DNA of 64,000 nucleotides from Cherax quadricarinatus. Lineage: Eukaryota > Arthropoda > Malacostraca > Decapoda > Parastacidae. A program made the position numbers and the translations under genes. The stretch lies in assembly GCF_038502225.1 (NCBI RefSeq), contig NC_091378.1, forward strand, positions 5,905,669-5,969,668, written 5' to 3'. Positions 42,823-52,000 of this stretch are shown here, piece after piece (position 1 is the first letter of the stretch; every line of letters starts with the position of its first letter). Below the pieces are notes generated by a model. The model was not told the DNA's origin. It did no database searches and was given only the letters and a program-made list of their open reading frames with translations.

Positions 42823-43015
42823 GTGTCTCAGTCCACAGCAGGATTCGAACCTACACACACTGCATTAAAGTACGTAGTACCGGATCTGGCCGAGTGGAGA
42901 AGGTACTACGTATTTTATGTACTGTGTATTTACCTGGAGAGACTTCCGGGGGTCAGCGCCCCCGCGGCCCGGTCTGTGACCAGGCCTCAGGTTCGAATCC
43001 TGCTGTGGACAGAAA
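42823..43015. mobile_element. tRNA-like SINE heads in inverted arrangement
   Basis: Plus strand: A-box-like TGGCCGAGTGG (42887-42897) and B-box GGTTCGAATCC (42990-43000), separated by a piece of another dispersed repeat (CCTGGAGAGACTTCCGGGGG). Minus strand: B-box complement GGATTCGAACC at 42841-42851. Confidence 0.65.
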
Positions 43016-43163
43016 TAATGCTTGTAAATAATTTCGCCTGTTTGCAAATTGTTAAACGTGTGAACAATGTTGAACCCTAAACACAAATGAGAGTATGTTA
43101 CGATGGAAATAAATGGTATAAAATACCGACACAATGGAAATATAAACACATATGCAGTATAAT

Positions 43164-43230
43164 GTGATCCTTTATTGACTACGTTTCGCCCACACAGTGG
43201 GCTTTTTCAAGTCACAAACAGAACTACCTG
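43164..43230 (-). ncRNA. Candidate hammerhead motif, U3-A8 variant (left arm)
   Basis: Exact inverted copy of 43258-43331: stem II GCCCAC/GTGGGC, GAAAC GTA, stem I TGAC/GTCA. Confidence 0.6.
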
Positions 43231-43257
43231 GGGTAGAAGGAAAGCGAGTATATATAG

Positions 43258-43331
43258 TCAGGTAGTTCTGTTTGTGACTTGAAAAAGCCCACTGTGTGGG
43301 CGAAACGTAGTCAATAAAGGATCACATTATA
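43258..43331 (+). ncRNA. Candidate hammerhead motif, U3-A8 variant (right arm)
   Basis: TGAC (43275-43278), core TTGAAAA (43279-43285), extra A, GCCCAC-TGT-GTGGGC (43287-43301), GAAA, C-G-T, cleavage base A43109-type site at 43309, then GTCA (43310-43313) pairing with TGAC. The two arms could also pair with each other into a long hairpin. Confidence 0.62.
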
Positions 43332-43413
43332 CTACAAGATTGATGGACTGAACACATCGACTCCAGGTTGAGGGACTGATTACCTCATTCTCCTCCTCTC
43401 CTTACGCCTTCCT

Positions 43414-43466
43414 CTTTGTATTGGACTGATGAAGCCACTGTGTGGCGAAACGTTTCCTGAATAAAG
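43414..43466 (+). ncRNA. Candidate hammerhead ribozyme with canonical core
   Basis: Stem I CTTTGTATTGGA with TCC-TG-AATA-AAG. Core CTGATGA (43426-43432), extra A, stem II GCCAC-TGT-GTGGC (43434-43446), GAAA (43447-43450), C-G-T, cleavage base T43454. All core positions of a hammerhead are present. This and 43822-43875 are the best-conserved copies. Confidence 0.68.
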
Positions 43467-43821
43467 ATTTCCATATGCTGCATAAGTGTCTCAATCTTCA
43501 ACTTGTCGGTTTTTCAAACCATTCATCACTACTGCATATGTGTTTATATTTCCCTCGAGAGTATGTTACGTTGAACTCTGTGTTGAACTTTAGTGAGAGA
43601 CTAAGTTTCGCAAACGTTCGGAACTTAGTCTCGCATTTTTTTTAAGTTAGTGTAAGTTACGTAAGTGGCAACATTAATAACCATAATAATGGTAGAATTA
43701 CCGTCAAAATGTTAGGTAAATGTACACAGATGCAACTGATGTGGCATTTTATTGCTGCAACGTTTCGCTCTTGATAACATGAATAGGGACTGATTACTTC
43801 AAACACCTTCTGACCTTCATT

Positions 43822-43875
43822 TCTCTGTATTGGACTGATGAAGCCACTGTGTGGCGAAACGTTTCCACAAGAAAG
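43822..43875 (+). ncRNA. Candidate hammerhead ribozyme with canonical core
   Basis: TATTGGA, CTGATGA (43834-43840), extra A, GCCAC-TGT-GTGGC, GAAAC GTT, TCCACAAGAAAGAT. The distal part of stem I is weaker than in 43414-43466. Confidence 0.66.
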
Positions 43876-44208
43876 ATACCCAAGTATCGTACACGAGTCA
43901 AAGTTACAAACTCGTCGATTCTCTGAATCATTTATCAACGTAACAGCCTTTGTTCACTTATGATAACGTAAATGTTGCTCTGGTCGCCTCTCACAATTAG
44001 TATTCGCATTCAGGGAGTTTCGTGTGAGGTGTCTGTGTAATCTAACTAATGTATACTCTGTTACGGCCACTTCAGAGACTTCTACAGTCGCCGCTTTCAT
44101 AACTGGTTATGGCTGCGTGCAGCAGAGCTAGTTATATATTATAGCGAGGTGGATGAATGGTTCAGACAACCGACACGTTGATAAATTAGACACATGTGTA
44201 ACTCTTGG

Positions 44209-44262
44209 GTATCTTTATTGAGGAAACGTTTCACCACACAGTGGCTTCATCAGTCTATACGA
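44209..44262 (-). ncRNA. Candidate hammerhead ribozyme with canonical core
   Basis: Minus strand: TATAGA, CTGATGA, extra A, GCCAC-TGT-GTGGT (G-U closing pair), GAAAC GTT, TCCTCAATAAAGAT. Confidence 0.62.
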
Positions 44263-44381
44263 AGGAGAATCGTGAAGAACAGGAGGAGAATTAGGTAATC
44301 AGTCCCTACATATATTATAGTAAGTTTATTCAGGTATACACAGATACAGTTGAAACTAAGACACATGTGCAACATCTGGTT

Positions 44382-44435
44382 ATCTTTATTGTAGACGTTT
44401 CGCCATCCAGTGGCTTTATCAATACAAATTCCAGG
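44382..44435 (-). ncRNA. Hammerhead-like motif of the 416-bp family
   Basis: Minus strand copy of the array motif (TTGATAA core, GCCACTGGATGGC, GAAAC GTC). A partial sense copy, lacking the core, lies at 44500-44545. Confidence 0.6.
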
Positions 44436-44823
44436 ACATAATTTGAAGACATTAGAACTATATACAGAAGATGAGGTAATCAGTCCCTCAACCTTGGAGT
44501 TGGCGCCACTGGATGGCGAAACGTCTACACTAAAGATACCAAGATGTTGCACATGTGTCTTAACTTTCATCTTGTCGGTATTGTATACCATTCTTGTACA
44601 ACAAATACAGTTACATAGATTATCATACATAGCAGCATATGTGTCAAGAACCCGGGATAATCCATAAAAGTCGGACACAACTGCAGTGTTGATGTCATTC
44701 TAGAGGCAAGAATCTGTGGAATGGGACTGATCTTGCCACAAGTAGGAAGGATGAGTATGCAAGTCTGATTAGTACGGGTATCTTTATTGTTGGTTTAGAA
44801 AGACACGTAAGCAAACACTATAA

Positions 44824-44873
44824 CATATTTATTAGAAAACGTTTCGGTCCTGGGACCTTGATCACTTCTAACA
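44824..44873 (-). ncRNA. Candidate hammerhead ribozyme, G3-C8 variant (left arm)
   Basis: Inverted copy of 45450-45500 in the left arm of the Penelope remnant. Confidence 0.66.
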
Positions 44874-45084
44874 TACAGAGGTAGAAAGACATTATATATA
44901 TAGGCGGAGAGTGAGATGTGACGCACGTGACCTGAGGAAAGTCATAAGAACATAAGAATGGAGGAACACTGTAGAAGGCCTACCATGCGAGGCAGGTCCT
45001 TATCAAAACAACCTCTGCCTATGATGAGGACCAGTAGACGATGAAATCATGTGACTCCTGTGTTGTTGGGTTGGTGCTGCTTAA

Positions 45085-45350
45085 GTATCATGTATGCCAA
45101 TGTTTTTGAAATTTTGTAGTTTCCAGTGTTGCGTTCTATAGTGTCGGTGACGGTGATTAGTGAGGCTTCTAGGCACCGTCGGCATCTGAGGTCTGGTTCG
45201 GTGAGAACGAGTTGTGCCTAGTTCCAGTTCATCAAATGCCCCGTGGAGTCTCTGTGGAGGACACAGGCGTACCTTACATCGTCTCTGTTAGAGGCATTTC
45301 GATGCTCATTCAGGCGGACTGCAAGATCTCTGCCTGTCTCGCCTACACTA
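45085..45350 (-). pseudogene. Penelope-like GIY-YIG endonuclease fragment
   Basis: Minus-strand frame: SVGETGRDLAVRLNEHRNA, then YACVLHRDSTGHLMNWN, a stop, then LVLTEPDLRCRRCLEASLI. It starts at the YIG strand, so the GIY strand is missing; one internal stop. Confidence 0.82.
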
Positions 45351-45449
45351 CAGTGTTCCTCCATTCTTATGTTCTTATGACTTTCCTCAGGTCACGTGCG
45401 TCACATCTCACTCTCCGCCTATATATATAATGTCTTTCTACCTCTGTAT

Positions 45450-45500
45450 GTTAGAAGTGATCAAGGTCCCAGGACCGAAACGTTTTCTAATAAATATGTT
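45450..45500 (+). ncRNA. Candidate hammerhead ribozyme, G3-C8 variant (right arm)
   Basis: Stem I TTAGAA (45451-45456) with TTCTAA (45485-45490), six perfect pairs. Core GTGATCA (45457-45463), extra A, stem II GGTCC/GGACC (45465-45469, 45472-45476), GAAA (45477-45480), C-G-T, cleavage base T45484. Confidence 0.7.
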
Positions 45501-45561
45501 ATAGTGTTTGCTTACGTGTCTTTCTAAACCAACTTGTCGGTATTTATTACCAAGGTTTATA

Positions 45562-45620
45562 CCATCTTTATTTTGAAACGTTTCGCCTACACAGTAGACT
45601 TCTTCAGTCAGATACAGAGG
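45562..45620 (-). ncRNA. Candidate hammerhead ribozyme (N7 = A)
   Basis: Minus strand: ATCTGA, CTGAAGA, extra A, GTCTAC-TGT-GTAGGC (one G-U pair), GAAAC GTT, TCAAAATAAAGAT. Confidence 0.62.
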
Positions 45621-45959
45621 CAGCAGGTGTAGTAGAGAAGTCAAGTACAATAATATTGATAAAACTATGGTGAAGGGTGTGAGAAATGTGTCTGGTCTCC
45701 CCACAAGACTGTAAAACTGGGATCCCAGTTTTACAGTCTTGCATCAGTGAGTTCCCTGAAGTCTTGACCTAACATTTGATATGCAAAGGTTATTTGTCTC
45801 GCGTCTCCACAGACGATTTACCACAGTGTTTACCACTTGTACTGATTTTACCAGATCATATAAACATCCTTCCCGACCCTTAAGGTCGATGTGATGGATT
45901 TAAAGCCTATCTACTACACGAGGGCCATAAGGCTTCATGTCACCTGTAGTGCAAGACAG

Positions 45960-46800
45960 GTGTAAAATACCGACAAGATGTAAGTTAAGACACTTGTGCA
46001 ACATCTGGTTATCTTTATTGTAGACGTTTCGCCATCCAACTTGTCAGACGCTGCAACATCATGGAATCTTGGTTCAGAGGACATCTACATGACCTTCACG
46101 GCTGCTACAACTAACCCATCAATTTGGGAAGGACCTACTTCCACTGGTGAATCCCGCCTACCACTGACTATGCCCTCGTCTGCTACACGTCCCTACTCAC
46201 TGACACCTATATAAGCGCCAGTCTCCTTGCCTCCTTGCATGATCCTGCTCCTAACCCTATTTACAAATAACCTTGGATTCTCCGAGAGGTACCTTCTATG
46301 ACAGGTACCATTCTCTGATCCACGTTCGCCTTACCCTTTGGGTTAAGACATGGCTCAGTTCTACACTCCTCTCTAGCTCTAAACGTCGCATGTCCCTTAT
46401 TCCCGCTCACCCCACCGGAGTCCCAACAGAAGAGCCTGAATTTCTCTTCTCAATATCTGTCCCACGATCGCCTCGCTGCTGGGTTAAGCCCTGGCTCTAT
46501 TTCTACGACTAAGAACACTCCTCTCCAGCACTATTCTTCGTCTGTCCCGTGTTCCCCGCTCATCCCATTTGGGATCTTACCTGAACTTTCGTTCTTTCGT
46601 TCGCCTCTGCTTCAGAATCTCTACAACCACGGTGCTCTAAACACCACCTCCAAGGCTGAGGGACTGATTACCTCATCTTTTGTATATAGTTCTTCAGTTT
46701 TCTTATGTCCAAAGAATCTGTATAAAGCCACTGGATGGCGAAACGTCTACAATAAAGATACCCAGATGTTGCACATGTGTCTCAACTTTCATCTTCATGT
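45960..46800 (+). mobile_element. Diverged long copy related to the 416-bp monomer
   Basis: Bases 46031-46220 and 46640-46795 match the two ends of the monomer (AACATCATGGAATCTTGG, TGGGAAGGACCTACTTCCAC, GGCTGAGGGACTGATTACC, GGATGGCGAAACGTCTAC). About 420 bp in between is absent from the monomer and contains internally repetitive TGGGTTAAG...CTGGCTC blocks. The hammerhead at 46713-46770 has lost part of its core. A minus-strand stub lies at 45960-46033. The 416-bp unit looks like an internally deleted derivative. Confidence 0.68.
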
Positions 46801-47739
46801 CACCTGTACACCACCAGTCAATAATAATACCAAAAAAAGGGGGACTAAAGTAAGCTGTTAAAACATATACACAGTGATATACATCAGTGTATATACTCTT
46901 GCACAATTATACAGTTAGAATTAAATGGAATTATTTTCTGTTTTGCGAGCTTTATGATGATATATTGCCCGGGAGAATTTAAACAAAAAAAAAAAAAAAA
47001 CAAAAAAATACAATATTATCAGGATTATATTCTATAATGTTATATAATGGAGTGTGGATGCTTTAAGCGGTATATGCGGGTTGGTGAGATTTATCAAAAT
47101 TATGCGGTGTTGCGTGCGGTGTTGCGTGCAGTGTTGGGTGGAGTTTATTCATTACTGTGCTCAGAGATACCACCATGTATGAAGTCCTGGGCGAAGGACT
47201 TGTGAAAATTGTAATGTGTAGTAAATATTTATGTATGGAGTCCCCATAAACTAGGAGACAAGGGTTGTCTACACTTACGTTTCCGCATGATTTATCAGGT
47301 TCTGTTCCCGCATTATCTACCAGGTTGTGGCATGCAATTTATTCGGCATATGTCACACCCCCATATAGGCTGCCTCCCAACCAGCGAACCGGGTGCTAAG
47401 GGTTTAACGATCAATAGGGTACCCGTCGTTAAATCAGTACCTTGGTTCATTGACCAATCACAGGCAAGCCCGCTAAAGCAACGTGGTTCACTTGTGTTAA
47501 GCATTGGCAGACTTGCTTACCTACTGGTTGAGCACGGTGCACTCTATCTGGCTTCTGCTTTGCCATCTGTCACCGTGGTGTACACTTATTCTATCTGTAC
47601 ATACTTGTATATATACATCATTTGGCGAAGGCAAATATATTTAATAGTCTACTGCTGAGTTTGTTTGGTCTAATTCCCATTACAACCAGGTCTCGCAGGT
47701 CTGTGTTCGTAATACAGGTTCTGTTATGACCTGGGTCAT
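46800..47739. other. Mostly unique stretch, unidentified
   Basis: A-rich tract at 46981-47010. Bases 47310-47650 look non-random (CCAATCA, then a TATATATA about 140 bp further, then TTTGGCGAAGGC) and could be an LTR or promoter-bearing repeat, but I cannot identify ends. No exon recognised. Confidence 0.4.
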
Positions 47740-47928
47740 CCACTACTACCTGACTCCATTACCACCTGGCTCCATTACCACCTGGCTCCATTACCACCTG
47801 GCTCCATTATCACCTGGCTCCATTATCACCTGGCTCCATTATCACCTGGCTCCATTATCACCTGGCTCCATTACTACCTGGCTCCATTACCACCTGGCTC
47901 CATTACCACCTGGCTCCATTACCACCTC
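47740..47928. repeat. 17-bp repeat, about 11 copies
   Basis: Unit CCTGGCTCCATTACCAC with TATCAC and TACTAC variants. Confidence 0.94.
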
Positions 47929-48420
47929 CACTCTACAGAGAAGAATGGTGAAGATCGCAAGGAGTTTGAGGAAATCGGTAATTCAGCCTGGAGTCATGTA
48001 ATCAGGGAGAAGGGTTGGATTCCAGAGGGACCTGCCTTCTTTCTTTCACTAGTGAATCCCGTCCTCTACAAGGTGTTGGAGATTATGCACCTCACCTTCG
48101 ACATTATTTAAGATTCCATCATCATTCTTCAGCTTCATATCCTTCCAGACCATGAAGCTGAACTCTTCTCCAGGCTGAGGGACTGACCACCTCAAATACC
48201 GTTTCTCCAAGGTTAATGGACTGATTACATCATTTTCATTTCACTACTGAAGAAGCCTACTGTGAAGGCGATACGTTTCATCAATACAGATACTCAACTG
48301 CTGCACATATGTGCTGGAGCAAGAGTAGAAGTGTTCCAGAAAAAAACTGGACAAGTATCCTCAATAGGTGCCAGATCAACCACCCAGTGATGAGTATGTC
48401 TTCAAGCAGGCGCTGGACAG
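47929..48420. other. Unique stretch with long-repeat fragment
   Basis: Bases 48175-48320 carry GGCTGAGGGACTGACCACC, a second diverged copy (TTAATGGACTGATTACATC) and a decayed hammerhead-like block (CTGAAGAAGCC... GATACGTTTC). Nothing coding seen. Confidence 0.55.
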
Positions 48421-48690
48421 TCACATAAAGTTAGTATCTGACCAGCCGGGCTGTGGTTCGTACGTTGGATTACGTGTAACCAGCAGTAACAGCCTGGCTG
48501 ATCGGGCCCTGTTATACCATGAGGCCTGGTCACAGACTAGGTGTTGACTCCCGGAACTCTCTCCAGGTATACTCCAAGTATGTGGGGCAGCGGGCCTCCA
48601 GCGGCAACAGCCTGACTGACCAGGCTAGCACCAGACAAGCCTGGCCAATGGCTGGGCTCCGAGAATAGTAAGACTCTGGAAACTCATCAA
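48421..48690 (+). mobile_element. Dispersed repeat (SINE-like) fragment
   Basis: CATGAGGCCTGGTCACAGAC and TTGACTCCCGGAACTCTCTC match, in the other orientation, the piece inside 42928-42990. A second diverged half follows (GCGGGCCTCCAGCGGCAACA). Confidence 0.65.
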
Positions 48691-48924
48691 AGGTATGTAT
48701 TAAATCTAACACTATAAAAGACGGTGCTGGATTTTAACAAGATTACTGACATCCCTTAGACAGTGTCTTGCTTACCAGGGCTAATGTTACACTTTGTCGA
48801 AGTTCACCTTTGAGGAGAAACACGTTACTACAAATGTTTCACAGACGTTTCGCTCTAACCATATAGAAACGTAGTTTAAAATGAAGATTTGTTAGGCACT
48901 AAGTTCCTGTCTACCTTGCTTGAT
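48691..48924. other. Unique stretch
   Basis: Nothing recognised apart from a short AGACGTTTCGCTC block at 48842. Confidence 0.5.
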
Positions 48925-49034
48925 GGGTCTATGGTGTTCTATGGTGTTCATGGTGATCCATGGGTCCATGGTGTTCCACGGTGATCCATGGTGATCCATG
49001 GTGTTCCATGGTGATCCATGGTGTTCCATAATGA
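48925..49034. repeat. 20-bp repeat ATGGTGTTCC/ATGGTGATCC, about 5 copies
   Basis: Alternating decamers ATGGTGTTCC and ATGGTGATCC with small deletions. Confidence 0.92.
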
Positions 49035-49084
49035 ACTCTGTTTCAATCTGCCTCGCCTGTTGTGCACTATTGTACCTGTACAAC

Positions 49085-52000
49085 AGTTCCCTGTTGTTCC
49101 CAAGTGTTACAACTGTGTCTCACTGTTGTTCCCAAGTGGTACAACTGTGTCTCACTGTTGCTCCCAAGTGTTACATCTGTCTCTCACTGTTGTTCCCAAG
49201 TGTTACAACTGTGTCTCACTGTTGCTCCCAAGTGTTACAACTGTCTCACTGTTGTTCCCAAGTGTTACAACTGTCTCACTGTTGTTCCCAAGTGTTACAA
49301 CTGTGTCTCACTGTTGCTCCCAAGTGTTACATCTGTCTCTCACTGTTGTTCCCAAGTGTTACATCTGTCTCACTGTTGTTCCCAAGTGTTACACCTGTGT
49401 CTCACTGTTGCTCCCAAGTGTTACATCTGTCTCTCACTGTTGTTCCCAAGTGGTACAACTGTGTCTCACTGTTGTTCCCAAGTGGTACAACTGTGTCTCA
49501 CTGTTGCTCCCAAGTGTTACATCTGTCTCTCACTGTTGTTCCCAAGTGTTACATCTGTCTCACTGTTGTTCCCAAGTGTTACACCTGTGTCTCACTGTTG
49601 CTCCCAAGTGTTACATCTGTGTCTCACTGTTGTTCCCAAGTGTTACATCTGTCTCACTGTTGTTCCCAAGTGTTACATCTGTCTCACTGCTCTTCCCAAG
49701 TGTTACAACTGTGTCTCACTGTTGTTTCCAAGTGTTACATCTGTCTCACTGTTGTTCCCAAGTGTTACAACTGTGTCTCACTGTTGTTCCCAAGTGTTAC
49801 AACTGTGTCTCACTGTTGTTTCCAAGTGTTACAACTGTGTCTCACTCTTGTTCCCAAGTGTTACAACTGTCTCACTGTTGTTCCCAAGTGTTACAACTGT
49901 GTCTCACTGTTGTTCCCAAGTGTTACATCTGTCTCACTGTTGCTCCCAAGTGTTACATCTGTGTCTCACTGTTGTTCCCAAGTGTTACATCTGTCTCACT
50001 GTTGTTCCCAAGTGTTACATCTGTCTCACTGCTCTTCCCAAGTGTTACAACTGTGTCTCACTGTTGTTTCCAAGTGTTACATCTGTCTCACTGTTGTTCC
50101 CAAGTGTTACAACTGTGTCTCACTGTTGTTCCCAAGTGTTACATCTGTCTCACTGTTGTTCCCAAGTGTTACAACTGTGTCTCACTGTTGTTCCCAAGTG
50201 TTACATCTGTCTCACTGTTGTTCCCAAGTGTTACAACTGTGTCTCACTGTTGTTCCCAAGTGTTACATCTGTCTCACTGTTGTTCCCAAGTGTTACAACT
50301 GTGTCACACTGTTGTTCCCAAGTGTTACATCTGTCTCACTGTTGTTCCCAAGTGTTACAACTGTGTCTCACTGTTGTTTCCAAGTGTTACAACTGTGTCT
50401 CACTGTTGTTCCCAAGTGTTACAACTGTGTCTCACTGTTGTTCCCAAGTGTTACATCTGTCTCACTGTTGTTCCCAAGTGTTACAACTGTGTCTCACTGT
50501 TGTTCCCAAGTGTTACATCTGTCTCACTGTTGTTCCCAAGTGTTACAACTGTGTCTCACTGTTGTTCCCAAGTGTTACAACTGTGTCTCACTGTTGTTTC
50601 CAAGTGTTACAACTGTGTCTCACTCTTGTTCCCAAGTGTTACAACTGTCTCACTCTTGTTCCCAAGTGTTACAACTGTCTCACTCTTGTTCCCAAGTGTT
50701 ACAACTGTGTCTCACTGTTGTTCCCAAGTGTTACAACTGTGTCTCACTGTTGTTCCCAAGTGTTACAACTGTGTCTCACTGTTGTTCCCAAGTGTTACAA
50801 CTGTGTCTCACTGTTGTTCCCAAGTGTTACAACTGTGTCTCACTGTTGTTCCCAAGTGTTACATCTGTCTCACTGTTGTTCCCAAGTGTTACATCTGTCT
50901 CACTGTTGTTCCCAAGTGTTACATCTGTCTCACTGTTGTTCCCAAGTGTTACATCTGTCTCACTGTTGTTCCCAAGTGTTACATCTGTCTCTCTGTTGTT
51001 CCCAAGTGTTACATCTGTCTCACTGTTGTTCCCAAGTATTACATCTGTCTCACTGTTGTTCCCACGTGTTACATCTGTCTCACTGTTGTTCCCAAGTGTT
51101 ACAACTGTGTCTCACTGTTGTTCCCAAGTGTTACATCTGTCTCACTGTTGTTCCCAAGTGTTACATCTGTCTCACTGTTGTTCCCAAGTGTTACAACTGT
51201 CTCACTGTTGATCCCAAGTGTTACGTCTGTCTCACTGTTGTTCCCAAGTGTTACGTCTGTCTCCCTGTTGTTCCCAAGTGTTACATCTGTCTAACTGTTG
51301 TTCCCAAGTGTTACAACTGTCTCACTGTTGATCCCAAGTGTTACATCTGTCTCACTGTTGTTCCCAAGTGTTACATCTGTCTCACTGTTGTTCCAAAGTG
51401 TTACATCTGTCTCACTGTTGTTCCCAAGTGTTACAACTGTGTCTCACTGTTGTTCCCAAGTGTTACATCTGTCTCACTGTTGTTCCCAAGTGTTACATCT
51501 GTCTCACCGTTCCCAAGTGTTACATCTGTCTCACTGTTGTTCTCAAGTGTTACAACTGTCTCACTGTTGATCCCAAGTGTTACATCTGTCTGACTGTTGT
51601 TCCCAAGTGTTACATCTGTCTCACTGTTGTTCCCAAGTGTTACATCTGTCTGACTGTTGTTCCCAAGTGTTACATCTGTCTCACTGTTGTTCCCAAGTGT
51701 TACATCTGTCTCACTGTTGTTCCCAAGTGTTACATCTGTCTCACTGTTGTTCCCAAGTGTTACATCTGTCTCACTGTTGTTCCCAAGTGTTACATCTGTC
51801 TGACTGTTGTTCCCAAGTGTTACATCTGTCTGACTGTTGTTCCCACGTGTTACATCTGTCTCACTGTTGTTCCCAAGTGTTACATCTGTCTCACTGATGT
51901 TCCCAAGTGTTACATCTGTCTGACTGTTGTTCCCAAGTGTTACATCTGTCTCACTGTTGTTCCCAAGTGTTACATCTGTCTCACTGTTGTTCCCAAGTGT

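Larger units (their letters stand above)
44790..45532 (-). mobile_element. Penelope-like remnant flanked by 185-bp inverted arms
   Basis: Arms 44790-44974 and 45348-45532 are inverted copies, each holding a hammerhead-like motif. The 373-bp core carries an endonuclease remnant. Same architecture as 27113-29275. Confidence 0.8.

Noticed and set aside
47310..47650. Solo LTR
   Set aside because: A CCAAT-like and a TATA-like element are visible, but no terminal TG...CA pair with a flanking duplication could be set. Left as unidentified.
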